A DNA stretch of 64,000 nucleotides from Bog-159 sp035499555 (GTDB lineage: Bacteria > Acidobacteriota > Terriglobia > Bryobacterales > Bryobacteraceae): the NCBI GenBank assembly GCA_035499555.1, contig DATJYO010000073.1:1-64000 (forward strand), given 5' to 3'. Shown piece by piece: positions 1-7,850 of the stretch. Every line of letters begins with the position of its first letter. Position 1 is the first letter of the stretch. The notes below the pieces were generated by a model, which saw nothing but the letters and a program-made list of their open reading frames with translations, searched no databases and had not been told where the DNA came from. The position numbers and the translations under genes were made by a program.

Positions 1-90
1 ATCGACGGTCACGCGGATCTCTGGGCACTGGCCGCGATCCTCGGCCGGGAAACTGCTGGAGTCAAGCCATCGAAGGAGAAAGTAGCTTAA
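1..90 (+). CDS. C-terminal end of a protein cut by the window edge
   Basis: Frame 1 is open from the first base and ends with TAA at 88-90, giving 29 residues that finish in a lysine-rich tail (KPSKEKVA). Alanine- and leucine-rich residues before the tail suggest a helix. There is too little sequence to name a family. It is convergent with the HNH gene and probably belongs to the same island. The call rests only on the open frame at the edge, so it is tentative. Confidence 0.35.
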   Translation: MDGHADLWALAAILGRETAGVKPSKEKVA

Positions 91-116
91 GATGAATCGA
101 CCGCCCTTGCCGACCT

Positions 117-1061
117 TCAACTACGGCCGGGACACCCTCCGTATGAATCTACTATCTGCAAACGAAATGTTCCAATGGCCTCATATGCCCCGGCTTCTTG
201 TCTCGCTTTACGCACAAGTGCCTCAAACGCACTGGGCATTTGGAAGCCTCCGTCTGGTTTAGGGTCACGCATCCTGACTGTCTCGGTTACCAAGAACCGA
301 ACAAACCGCTTTAATGTGATGCCATGTTTTAGGGGAGCGTTAGGTTCAAGACGTAACACTCCCAATGGACCCGGGAGCCTTGTGTCCCACACGATGTTTG
401 CGTGTGTAATGTCTTTGCATGCAAGTGCTTGTCCTGGCGGTACAGTTATCTCAAGCGAATGGTAATCCAGAGATGTAGGGCATTCATTGCTATTCAGCGC
501 TGAAAACACGACTGTTGCTATAGAATTCACATTCACAAGCACGTCATCGCCGATTGTCTTCAGTGTTATCGGTCGATACTGAATATCATGCTCTAGGTCC
601 GCGCTTACGCTCTGGATGCGCAAGCTGACGTGTGGCTGCGTTTCAAGCGGTGGGGCAGCCCCCGCGTAGAAGTGTTGAGTGATATTCCCCAACGCAGTAT
701 TGATAGGGCTTTGCGCCCCGTGCGTTTCCGAGTTTGGCTGTGCCGCAACCGGTGACAGATGCTTACCGGCAGCCACGGCGGTGTACAGCCTGGACCGGGC
801 TGCCTTGACCTCGTCCATCGTATAGTTCTTGTGTTGGCTGGTCTTCGAGTCGTAAAGGGAGTGATGGGCGAGACACATAAAAGCGAGGTTGTCTTCGGCC
901 CGGTTGGACGGGTCCTGGTCGAGGTGCGCAATCTGCCCGAGCTTCTCTGCCAAGTCGCCACTGAGGTAAAAACAGAGGGTGCAGCGTCGGCCGCTGTTGG
1001 CAAGCACCGCAGTTTCGATGTCTATAGGGGTCCTTTTTCGGCGCGAATTCTTGGCGGCCAT
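117..1061 (-). CDS. HNH-nuclease-like protein with unrecognised C-terminal domain
   Basis: 314 residues. The N-terminal 85 residues look like a variant HNH/ββα-metal fold: CxxC at 27-30, IAHLD with His46, Asn58 in EDNLAF, and Cys63 followed by His66-His67. This arrangement is typical of HNH DNases that carry structural zinc cysteines. Residues about 105-314 are probably mostly beta strand and do not match a domain I know. The reading frame is intact, unlike its island neighbours. It starts at the ATG just inside the end of the small gene upstream, so the two could be co-transcribed. A DNA-cleaving role in defence or mobility is inferred from the motif and the island setting. The substrate is unknown. 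Confidence 0.7.
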   Translation of the reverse strand: MAAKNSRRKRTPIDIETAVLANSGRRCTLCFYLSGDLAEKLGQIAHLDQDPSNRAEDNLAFMCLAHHSLYDSKTSQHKNYTMDEVKAARSRLYTAVAAGKHLSPVAAQPNSETHGAQSPINTALGNITQHFYAGAAPPLETQPHVSLRIQSVSADLEHDIQYRPITLKTIGDDVLVNVNSIATVVFSALNSNECPTSLDYHSLEITVPPGQALACKDITHANIVWDTRLPGPLGVLRLEPNAPLKHGITLKRFVRFLVTETVRMRDPKPDGGFQMPSAFEALVRKARQEAGAYEAIGTFRLQIVDSYGGCPGRS

Positions 1062-1491
1062 AGCGTGTGCCCTGATGATTTTACGACGGCTTCCCGCCCG
1101 CCCGACCGGACCGCAACAGCCCGCGAATTCTTGATCGCCGAAAGCATGACCACCTCCATCGCCTTCTGCCCAAACAGGGCGCTCAAGAACAGACAGAACT
1201 GAAGGGGTCGGTTCCTCACCATCTCCAACAGCCGCCGCCGATCCTCCAGGGAGAGGGTCTGACGGTCCACTTCAACCGTGAGCGTATCCATATCAGCGAA
1301 GGCCCATAGCAAAGCGGAAGCGACGCGCCAAACATAGCGCTGCTCCAAGGGCATTGCGGCGATCTTTTCCGTCGCCGGACCCGTGTTTGTCCCTGCATCA
1401 TGGCGACAGCCAAATTCATGTACGGCTGCATCGCCGGGCAGTCCAGGAGATCTTCCGCGAGGGGGTCGATTTTCAGATCCTCTACGGGCAC
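1022..1491 (-). pseudogene. Small alpha-helical gene of unknown function, apparently frameshifted
   Basis: Two minus-strand frames each carry half of what reads as one protein. The first starts at the ATG at 1491 (MPVEDLKIDPLAEDLLDCPA...) and stays protein-like to about 1385. The second continues as ATEKIAAMPLEQRYVWRVAS, through a leucine-rich helix (FCLFLSALFGQKAMEVVM), to a TAG at 1022. In the first frame the downstream part turns into Arg/Trp-rich nonsense. The change of frame falls near 1370-1390. The end overlaps the start of the HNH gene by about 40 bases. An alternative is that the second half is a separate gene starting at an internal ATG (MPLEQRYV). I recognise no family. Confidence 0.45.
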
Positions 1492-1543
1492 ATTGCTTGA
1501 CTTTATCCGGGTCCATGCCAGTTATGATAACGTGTTGACGGAC

Positions 1544-2488
1544 ATGGTACCGGAACCATTTTCGATTCGCATCTATTGGCGGACGGCACTGCCGATGGTA
1601 TCCGCGTCGTGGAAAAGCCCGGCTGGACGGGCTGCGCCATTATTTACCCTCGAACCCGTTTCGCCGGAGTCCGGGAGCGGCGGGAGTTTGGAAAGCCCGG
1701 CGTCTATCTGCTTCTGGGCGACGCCATGGGCGATCAGCAACAACAGGAAGTCTATATCGGCGAGGGCGATCCTATCGCGAACCGGCTGATTCAGCATTTC
1801 CGCGAGAAGGACTTCTGGTCCACTGTCGCCTTTTTTACGAGCCGCGATGAGAATCTGCACAAGGCCCACTTACAGTTTCTTGAGTCGCGCTTGGTCCGGC
1901 TGGGCCAAAGACGCCAATCGTTGTCACCTGACGAACGCCAACACTCCCGAGGAGCCATCGCTTTCCGAGATTGACCAAGCGGACATGAAGTCTTTCTTGG
2001 GGCAGTTACTACTAGTGCTCAATGTGGTTGGCATCGGGATTTTTCAGCACCCGACAGCCGCAACGTTCGCGACGACAATCTACTATACGGACGCTAAGGG
2101 GCTGCATGCCGAAGGCGACGAGACAGATGATGGTTTCGTCGTGCGGGCCGGTTCGCAGTCCCCAAGCGAGGAAGTGCCTACGTGCCCGACAGCAATTCGG
2201 GCAGCCTGTGCGGAATTGCGACAACAGAAAATATTCAAACAGCAAGGCGACATGTTGGTGCTCACGCGAGATTATCTATTTTCGTCGCCATCACAAGCCG
2301 CCGCCGTCATGCTCGCACGTTCGGCAAATGGGCGAATCGAGTGGAAAACCAAGGACGGACTTTGCGGAACACGACTTCCTACCGTTCGCACGGTCAACCT
2401 TTGCAGCAAAGCCGAAGACGCTTGCATATTACGAGAACGGAGTCAGCCGCCTACTCGCCTTCAAACGGCTTGCAGGCGCACGCCTTGA
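1544..2488 (+). pseudogene. GIY-YIG nuclease with DUF4357 domain, frameshifted twice
   Basis: Three frames in succession spell one GIY-YIG/DUF4357 protein. The ATG at 1544 gives MVPEPFSIRIY. Reading must then shift near 1574, where one T seems to be missing, to continue as ADGTADGIRVVEKPGW with GVYLLLGD and EVYIGEGD (the GIY and YIG strands), an Arg in ANRLIQHFRE and a Glu in FLESRLVRL. A second shift is needed at the GGG at 1902-1904, where one G looks extra; removing it restores RLAKDANRCHL. The DUF4357 part ends with DYLFSSPSQAAAVMLARSA and GRIEWKTKDG near 2370, after which the frame runs on to 2488 without family character. Such proteins are predicted endonucleases. As written the gene cannot make one product. 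Confidence 0.7.
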
Positions 2489-3353
2489 TGCGATCACCAG
2501 CGACAGAGTTGCCGAGTTCGTAACCGAGAGGCAGGGGGCCAAGGGCAAACGCGGGGCGATGTTGCAAGTGGCGAGCCTGAACCGTGAATTGCAGGTCCTA
2601 CGGCGCACTTTTCATCTCGCTGAGGAGTGGGGCAGAGTCGAGCGGACGTTGCCGAATGCCAAGATGCTGCCCGGTGAGAAGCACCGCGAACGGGTCTTGA
2701 CCGCTGCTGAAGAGGATTTGTACTTTAGGGGTGCGTCAACCGATACCATGGCCCAATACGCCGACGCTGGGTTGCTCCGGGATGTTGCGACCGTCCTGCT
2801 CGATTGCGGCTTGCGCCCGGAGGAGTGCTTCAGACTGCGAACTGAGAACGTGACCGATGGCAATATCGAAATCCACTACGGCAAAACCGACAATGCGCGT
2901 CGCCAAATTCCGATGACGGCCCGCGTCAAGGCAACCCTTGACATGCGCCTGTCGAAGGCAAACAGTAGCCCGTGGGTCTTCCCGGCACAAACGAAAAGCG
3001 GACACATCGAACCATCGACCCTGAAGAAACAACACCTCAGAGCCATCGCTGAGGGTACCCGAATTCTCAGAGAGGATACTGGGAAGGAAGACGCTCGACT
3101 TGAGCGGTTCGAACTATACACCCTCCGGCATACCTGCCTCACCCGCTGGGCGCCGCACATGGACCCGTGGACGCTCGCCTACCTCGCCGGGCATCGGGAC
3201 ATGAATATCACGAAGCGCTACGTCCACCCTCAAGAGCAAACGATTCGTGCGGCTATGGAAAGAGTGCAACAGGAAAAGGGTGGGCATACTTCTGGGCATA
3301 CCGGCCAACAAACAGCCTTGGAGGCCATGCCGGTATTGACGCCAAATATCTGA
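2328..3353 (+). CDS. Tyrosine recombinase/integrase, N-terminally truncated
   Basis: From the in-frame ATG at 2328 this gives 341 residues. A core-binding SAM-like domain covers about residues 10-115 and the catalytic domain the rest. Visible active-site elements are the Arg of LDCGLRPEEC, the box II stretch LYTLRHTCLTRW (Tyr where His is usual before L-R-H), LAGHRDMNITKRY with the nucleophilic Tyr, and a following His-Pro. Related acidobacterial integrases normally have roughly 80-100 more N-terminal residues for arm-site binding. Here that part is replaced by the end of the DUF4357 gene, read in another frame. The stop lies 16 bases from the 3' end of tRNA-Arg, the usual place for an integrase using that tRNA as attachment site. 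Activity is doubtful. Confidence 0.8.
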   Translation: MGESSGKPRTDFAEHDFLPFARSTFAAKPKTLAYYENGVSRLLAFKRLAGARLDAITSDRVAEFVTERQGAKGKRGAMLQVASLNRELQVLRRTFHLAEEWGRVERTLPNAKMLPGEKHRERVLTAAEEDLYFRGASTDTMAQYADAGLLRDVATVLLDCGLRPEECFRLRTENVTDGNIEIHYGKTDNARRQIPMTARVKATLDMRLSKANSSPWVFPAQTKSGHIEPSTLKKQHLRAIAEGTRILREDTGKEDARLERFELYTLRHTCLTRWAPHMDPWTLAYLAGHRDMNITKRYVHPQEQTIRAAMERVQQEKGGHTSGHTGQQTALEAMPVLTPNI

Positions 3354-3369
3354 AGGGATCTGCTTTAGA

Positions 3370-3392
3370 TGGTGCGCCCGAGGTGATTCGAA
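3370..3392. other. Putative attachment-site junction at the tRNA-Arg 3' end
   Basis: The integrase ends 16 bases before the tRNA 3' terminus. Integrases of this class usually recombine in the T-arm and acceptor region of such tRNAs. The interval covers CCA, the acceptor strand and part of the T-arm. The matching second copy would lie to the left of this window, so the site is inferred from arrangement only. Confidence 0.4.
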
Positions 3393-3446
3393 CACCTGAC
3401 CTTCTGGTTCGTAGCCAGACGCTCTATCCAGCTGAGCTACGGGCGC
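3370..3446 (-). tRNA. tRNA-Arg (anticodon ACG)
   Basis: On the minus strand the sequence folds as a complete cloverleaf. Acceptor strands GCGCCCG and CGGGCGC pair. The D-arm contains GCTC...GAGC, the anticodon stem pairs TCTGG with CCAGA around the loop CTACGAA (anticodon ACG), and the T-arm pairs AGGTG with CACCT around TTCGAAT. The discriminator A and an encoded CCA follow, the CCA ending at 3370. It is intact, so insertion of the island kept the tRNA whole. Confidence 0.96.
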
Positions 3447-3533
3447 GCCGGCGTGCTATCTTTCCAATCTATCGTGTCCGCGCCGCACGCGCAACTGTAA
3501 CCTTCCCGCCGTCGTCTACGCCTCCCCACGGAG

Positions 3534-4622
3534 GTGCTTCTGCAGACGATCCGGGGATTCTGCCTTCTGCTGTGCGCTGCCCTGGCTGCGCCTGTACTCC
3601 ATGGCGCGACTTTTGAGGAACTGGCGGCGCGCGCCTCCGCCGCGCGCGAATCCGACCAGGTTCCGCAAGCCATCGACCTTTACCAGCAGGCCCTGCAACT
3701 GAAACCCGACTGGTCCGAGGGCTGGTTCTACCTGGGGACCCTCTACTACGATTCCGATCGCTACCCGGATGCGCAGCAGTCGTTCTCCCATTTCGTCCAA
3801 CTCCGGGATACACCCGGCGGTTGGGCCTTTCTGGGGCTCTGCGAGTTCGAAACCGGCGCCTACCCGGCCGCCCAGGAACATCTCCGTCAGGCTGTGGAGC
3901 GCGGGGTGCCGGCGGAGATCGATCAGGTGGCGCGCCTCCATGAAGCGCTGCTTCTGACGCGCATGGGCCTATTCGAACAGGCCCGGCATTGGTACGAGCG
4001 GCTGGTGCGCGGCGGATCGCACGATCCCACCCTGATCGCCGGCCTAGGTCTCAATGCCCTCGACCGGCCGCAATTGCCGCGCGAGATTCCGGCCGATCAG
4101 CGCGCCATGGTGAACGCCGCCGGCCAAACTGTGTCCGCCTGGTTGGCCGGAGATCCGTCGGCCGCAGCCGCATTTCAAACCCTGTTGAAAGCCTATCCGG
4201 ATGCCGCCGGCATGCACGCACTGTACGCCGCCTACCTGTACGCGGCGCACCCGGAGGATGCCATGGCGGAGTTGCGCCGGGAACTGCACGGGAATCCCAA
4301 GAACGCCGAGGCGCGTGCCATGCTGGCGCTCCTGCTGCTGCAGGCCGGCAAACGCGCCGAGGCCGCGGCGGAAGCCGCACAGGCGGTCGCGGACGGCCCC
4401 GCGTCGGCGGAGGCGCAGTTCGCCTGCGCCCAGACCATCGGCGACTTCCACCAGGCTGCCGTGCATCTCGAAAGCGCCGTCCGCCTGGACCCCGCGAACC
4501 TCGATTTTCACATCGCGCTGGCGCACGTGTACGCCGAGATCGGCCGCGATGCGGATTCCCGGCGCGAACGCACCATCTCCATTCAATTGGCCCGCCAAAG
4601 TGATCCTCGCCAACCGGGTTAG
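3534..4622 (+). CDS. Exported TPR-repeat protein
   Basis: 362 residues from a GTG. Residues 1-25 form a signal peptide (leucine/alanine-rich, ending near LHGA). From about residue 28 to the end, helix pairs of TPR type repeat, for example QAIDLYQQALQLKPDWSEGW at about 44-63 and HLESAVRLDPANLDFHIALA near the end. Such proteins act as periplasmic scaffolds; no enzyme motif is present. The GGAGG purine run overlaps the GTG, so translation may really start at the CTG two codons later. It is followed within 4 bases by the multiheme cytochrome gene, so the two are probably co-transcribed, and the TPR protein may help cytochrome assembly or partner binding (inference). Confidence 0.85.
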   Translation: MLLQTIRGFCLLLCAALAAPVLHGATFEELAARASAARESDQVPQAIDLYQQALQLKPDWSEGWFYLGTLYYDSDRYPDAQQSFSHFVQLRDTPGGWAFLGLCEFETGAYPAAQEHLRQAVERGVPAEIDQVARLHEALLLTRMGLFEQARHWYERLVRGGSHDPTLIAGLGLNALDRPQLPREIPADQRAMVNAAGQTVSAWLAGDPSAAAAFQTLLKAYPDAAGMHALYAAYLYAAHPEDAMAELRRELHGNPKNAEARAMLALLLLQAGKRAEAAAEAAQAVADGPASAEAQFACAQTIGDFHQAAVHLESAVRLDPANLDFHIALAHVYAEIGRDADSRRERTISIQLARQSDPRQPG

Positions 4623-4626
4623 TTCG

Positions 4627-5622
4627 ATGGTAATCCTGCTGGTGCGGGCCACCGCCATGGCGGCTGAGCCGGGCGGCCCTGCAACCTGCGCCAGTTGCCA
4701 CCGCGCGGAAGCCGGCTCGCAGCCGGCTTCGGCCATGGCCCACGCCATCCAGTTACCCGGCGAGCAGGAGACCCTCAAAAGCCATCCGAAGCTGACGCTC
4801 CAAGAGAATGGCTACACGTACACCATCGAGCGGCAGGGCGGCCGCAGCATGTACACGGTCAGTGACGGAACCTCGCAGCTTACTCTGCCCATCGAGTACG
4901 ATTTCGGGGCTCACATGCAGACCTTCGTCTTCCAGTACGAAGGGAAGTTTTACGAGAGCCTGGTCAGTTACTATCCCAGACTCGACGCCCTGAACATAAC
5001 TTTGGGCGACGAGCAGTTGCGGCCAGCCAATCTGGTGGAAGCCATGGGCCGCGAGATGCCGGACCGGGAGACGAAGATCTGCTTCGGCTGTCACGGCACC
5101 GGTGCGGTCGGCGAGGGCGGCGTGAATCTGGCCCAGCTCAAGCCCGGAGTGACCTGCACGCACTGCCACGTAAATGCCGACGCGCACATGCAAGCCGCCG
5201 TCGCGGGCAAACTGACTCCTCTGCCGCCCCGGCTCGGCCAGCTCGACGCGGAAGACATGTCGCAGTTCTGCGGCCAGTGTCACCGCACCTGGGAAGAGAT
5301 CGTGCGCCTGCGCGAGTGGGGCGACGTCAACGTGCGATTCGCGCCCTACCGGCTTGCCAACAGCCAGTGCTTCCTCGGCGATGACAAGCGCATCCGCTGC
5401 ACCGCGTGTCACGACCCGCATGCCGGGCTGGATCGCGACGCCGCCAGCTACGACCGCGCCTGCCTGGCCTGCCATGCCTCCAAGCCCCGCAAGTCCTGCC
5501 CCGTCTCGCAGAATCGCTGCGTCAGTTGTCACATGCCCCAAGTCACTCTGTCGGACGGCCACGCCGTCTTCACCGACCATCAGATCCGCATCGTCCACCC
5601 CGGAGACGGTTACCCGAACTGA
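4627..5622 (+). CDS. Heptaheme c-type cytochrome
   Basis: 331 residues with seven CxxCH heme-attachment motifs at residues 21-25, 152-156, 177-181, 215-219, 258-262, 279-283 and 298-302. A heme-free stretch of about 125 residues separates the first heme from the other six and looks beta-rich. This resembles cytochrome c554/NrfA-like multiheme families, but I cannot assign a substrate. It should be periplasmic. The ATG at 4627 gives a weak signal peptide. A GTG at 4600, overlapping the TPR gene, would add nine residues and make a better one, so the start is uncertain. The upstream TPR gene is probably in the same transcript. An electron-transfer role is established for the family. Confidence 0.88.
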   Translation: MVILLVRATAMAAEPGGPATCASCHRAEAGSQPASAMAHAIQLPGEQETLKSHPKLTLQENGYTYTIERQGGRSMYTVSDGTSQLTLPIEYDFGAHMQTFVFQYEGKFYESLVSYYPRLDALNITLGDEQLRPANLVEAMGREMPDRETKICFGCHGTGAVGEGGVNLAQLKPGVTCTHCHVNADAHMQAAVAGKLTPLPPRLGQLDAEDMSQFCGQCHRTWEEIVRLREWGDVNVRFAPYRLANSQCFLGDDKRIRCTACHDPHAGLDRDAASYDRACLACHASKPRKSCPVSQNRCVSCHMPQVTLSDGHAVFTDHQIRIVHPGDGYPN

Positions 5623-5671
5623 CTTCTTGTTCGTAACGTTTGGGAACGCACAGGCATCTATCCAGTTGAGC
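5623..5671 (-). other. tRNA-Arg-like sequence fragment (possible remnant)
   Basis: Read on the minus strand, this stretch begins like the D-arm of the tRNA-Arg at 3370-3446 (GCTCAACTGGATAG against GCTCAGCTGGATAG) and ends like its anticodon arm (TACGAACAAGAAG against TACGAACCAGAAG). The two matches are in the same order but separated by about 11 extra bases. There is no acceptor or T-arm. It lies directly after the cytochrome stop codon. It could be a remnant of an old tRNA insertion event or chance. Confidence 0.3.
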
Positions 5672-5707
5672 AAGGGCATGCAGTGAGCCGCTCAGGAGAA
5701 ACCGGCC

Positions 5708-6931
5708 ATGTCCAAGACTTTGGCTGTTTGCGTGATTTTCGCATTTTTGGCGGGTGTACCGGTCTGGTCGCAGGATGATACCTCCTACCAGCCGTTCTCA
5801 CCGGAGGAGATGGACAACCTGCTGGCGCCGATTGCCCTGTATCCGGATCCGCTGCTGGCCCAGGTGCTGCCCGCGGCCACTTTTCCCGATCAGATCGATG
5901 AAGCCGCCCGCTTCGTCCGCGCCGGCGCCACCACGGACTCCATCGACGTGCAGCCCTGGGACGTCAGCGTAAAGGCTGTCGCGCATTACCCCACGGTTCT
6001 CTACATGATGGCCGACCAGTTGGACTGGACCACCGCCCTCGGCCAGGCCTGGGTGAATCAGTCCGACGACGTCATGGCATCCATTCAGCGCCTGCGCCGC
6101 GAGGCCGAGGATGCCGGCAATCTGGTCAGTACGCCGGAGGCGCAGGTAGTGGACGACGATGGCGGCATTGACATATGGCCCGCCCAGCCGGACTACTGCT
6201 ACGTGCCGGTGTACGATCCGGGGATCGTCTACTACGGGTCGGGTGGATCGATTCGCGGACCGGTCATCGCCTATGGTCCGGCCATGCCGATCGGCGTCTG
6301 GCTGATCTATGATTTTGACTGGCACCACAAGCGAATCTACTACCACGGCTGGTCCATCATGAATGGCTGGGTGGTCCGCGCCCGTCCTTATATCCGAGTG
6401 AGTAACGTTTACGTAAGCAACGTGTATAAGAATGTAAACGTCAACCGCAGCGTAGTTACACGGCCGGTGAGCCATAACAATCTGGCGCGCTTCAACCGTT
6501 CCCGGGAGGGAGCAGCTTACGGCAGCCTGCCGGCGAACTCCGGGGCGGGCTCCATGAACAACAAGATCATCCAGCGCAACATGAATGTGAACGATACGCG
6601 GGTGGATGCCTTTCGCGGGCGGTCCGCGGCGCCACCGGCCACCGTGCAGCGGGCCGAGCCTCCGGCGCGCGTGCCGGAACGGCCCGGGAATGCCGCCTTT
6701 GGCGAGAACCGCAGCAGCTTCGGCGCTCGGGCCGCCAGCGAGCGCGGCCAGAGCAGCCGGGAGTCCAAGCCCGCGCCCGCCCCCAGATCGTCCGGTGGCG
6801 GCGGTTCCCACGGCGGCGGCGGTAGTGGCGGCGGTTCGCATAGTGGCGGCGGCGGCGGCGGTGGTGGTTCGCACGGCGGTGGCGGGGGTGGCGGCTCCCA
6901 CAGCAGCGGAGGCGGGAGCCATCACAAATGA
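5708..6931 (+). CDS. DUF3300 exported protein with Gly/Ser/His-rich tail
   Basis: 407 residues with a signal peptide at 1-21. The DUF3300 region covers about 28-230, with the typical opening LLAPIALYPDPLLAQVLPAAT, motifs with AAxFV and the QPDYCYVPVYDPGIVYYG segment. The last 70 or so residues are low-complexity glycine, serine and histidine and may bind metal or surface polymers. DUF3300 proteins are secreted or outer-membrane-associated with no known reaction. It has a well-placed AGGAG before the ATG. Its stop overlaps the next start (ATGA), so it is translationally coupled to the DUF2950 gene, a pairing I recall from other proteobacterial and acidobacterial genomes. Confidence 0.9.
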   Translation: MSKTLAVCVIFAFLAGVPVWSQDDTSYQPFSPEEMDNLLAPIALYPDPLLAQVLPAATFPDQIDEAARFVRAGATTDSIDVQPWDVSVKAVAHYPTVLYMMADQLDWTTALGQAWVNQSDDVMASIQRLRREAEDAGNLVSTPEAQVVDDDGGIDIWPAQPDYCYVPVYDPGIVYYGSGGSIRGPVIAYGPAMPIGVWLIYDFDWHHKRIYYHGWSIMNGWVVRARPYIRVSNVYVSNVYKNVNVNRSVVTRPVSHNNLARFNRSREGAAYGSLPANSGAGSMNNKIIQRNMNVNDTRVDAFRGRSAAPPATVQRAEPPARVPERPGNAAFGENRSSFGARAASERGQSSRESKPAPAPRSSGGGGSHGGGGSGGGSHSGGGGGGGGSHGGGGGGGSHSSGGGSHHK

Positions 6932-7842
6932 GCCGTGCTTGCCTGGTTTCTTTAGGAATGCTCCTGGCAGGGATTGCCGCCGCGCAATCCCGCTATGCCA
7001 CGCCGGAAGAAGCCGTCCAGGCCCTGGCCCGCGCAACCCAGGCCAAGGATCAGGCCGCTCTTACGGCCATCTTCGGACCTGATCGCGCGAAGCTTCTGAC
7101 AGGCGATCCGGTGACGGACAATAATGCGCTCGCGCATTTTGCCGCCAACCTGGCGGCATCGTACAAACTGCAGAAAGTCACCGACGACAGGTTCACGCTG
7201 CTGGTGGGGGCCGATAACTGGCCCTCGCCGATCCCGATTGTCCGCGACGGCAGTCAGTGGCGGTTCGATACCGCCGCGGGACTGGAAGAGATTCTCAACC
7301 GCCACATCGGCGACGATGAGCTTTCCGCTATCATGACCTGCCGCGCCTACGTTTTGGCCCAGTGGGAGTATTACACGCAGTCGCCCGGCACTTCGCGGGA
7401 CGGTTTGGCCGTCTATGCGCAGAAGTTCGTGAGCGCGCCGGGCAAACGGGACGGTTTGTATTGGGAAACGCCGCCGGATGCCAAACCCAGTCCCTTGGGC
7501 GCCCTGGTGGCGCAGGCCCGCGCGGAAGGTTATCCGGCAGGCCAACCGCGTCCCGCTGGTACGCCCCGGCGTCCTTACCACGGTTACTTCTTCCGCATAC
7601 TGACGCGCCAGGGTCCCCACGCTCCGGGCGGGCGATTCAGTTACATCATCAACGGCAACATGATCGCGGGTTACGCCTTGATCGCCTATCCCGATAAATG
7701 GGGCAGCTCCGGAATTATGACCTTCATCGTCAACCAGCAGGGCCGCGTCTACCAGAAGAACCTGGGTCCGCGCACCGGTGAGATCGCCGCACGCATTATG
7801 GAGTACGATCCCGATCCCGGTTGGAAACTGGTGAAGCCGTAG
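6928..7842 (+). CDS. DUF2950 exported protein
   Basis: 304 residues with a signal peptide at 1-20 (ending AAAQ). DUF2950 character is seen in ATPEEAVQALARATQAKD, the repeated aromatic residues around AQWEYYTQ and the C-terminal FSYIINGNMIAGYALIAYP. The function of the family is unknown. Its ATG overlaps the stop of the DUF3300 gene by four bases, so both products are probably made together and may act on one process at the cell envelope. The gene ends nine bases from the convergent DUF1684 gene, with no clear terminator hairpin between them. Confidence 0.9.
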   Translation: MSRACLVSLGMLLAGIAAAQSRYATPEEAVQALARATQAKDQAALTAIFGPDRAKLLTGDPVTDNNALAHFAANLAASYKLQKVTDDRFTLLVGADNWPSPIPIVRDGSQWRFDTAAGLEEILNRHIGDDELSAIMTCRAYVLAQWEYYTQSPGTSRDGLAVYAQKFVSAPGKRDGLYWETPPDAKPSPLGALVAQARAEGYPAGQPRPAGTPRRPYHGYFFRILTRQGPHAPGGRFSYIINGNMIAGYALIAYPDKWGSSGIMTFIVNQQGRVYQKNLGPRTGEIAARIMEYDPDPGWKLVKP

Positions 7843-7850
7843 GGTCCGCG

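Noticed and set aside
92..262. A plus-strand ORF from the ATG at 92
   Set aside because: It overlaps the C-terminal part of the HNH gene on the other strand, lacks a convincing ribosome-binding site and has no recognisable sequence.
1497..1528. TTGACT and TATGAT as a promoter for the GIY-YIG gene
   Set aside because: The hexamers are about 20 bases apart, wider than normal sigma-70 spacing, and the gene is broken.
6780..6930. Gly/Ser/His codon repeats as a possible CRISPR or DNA repeat element
   Set aside because: The repeats are in frame inside the DUF3300 gene, of variable length, and explained by low-complexity protein sequence. I saw no CRISPR-like array in the window.
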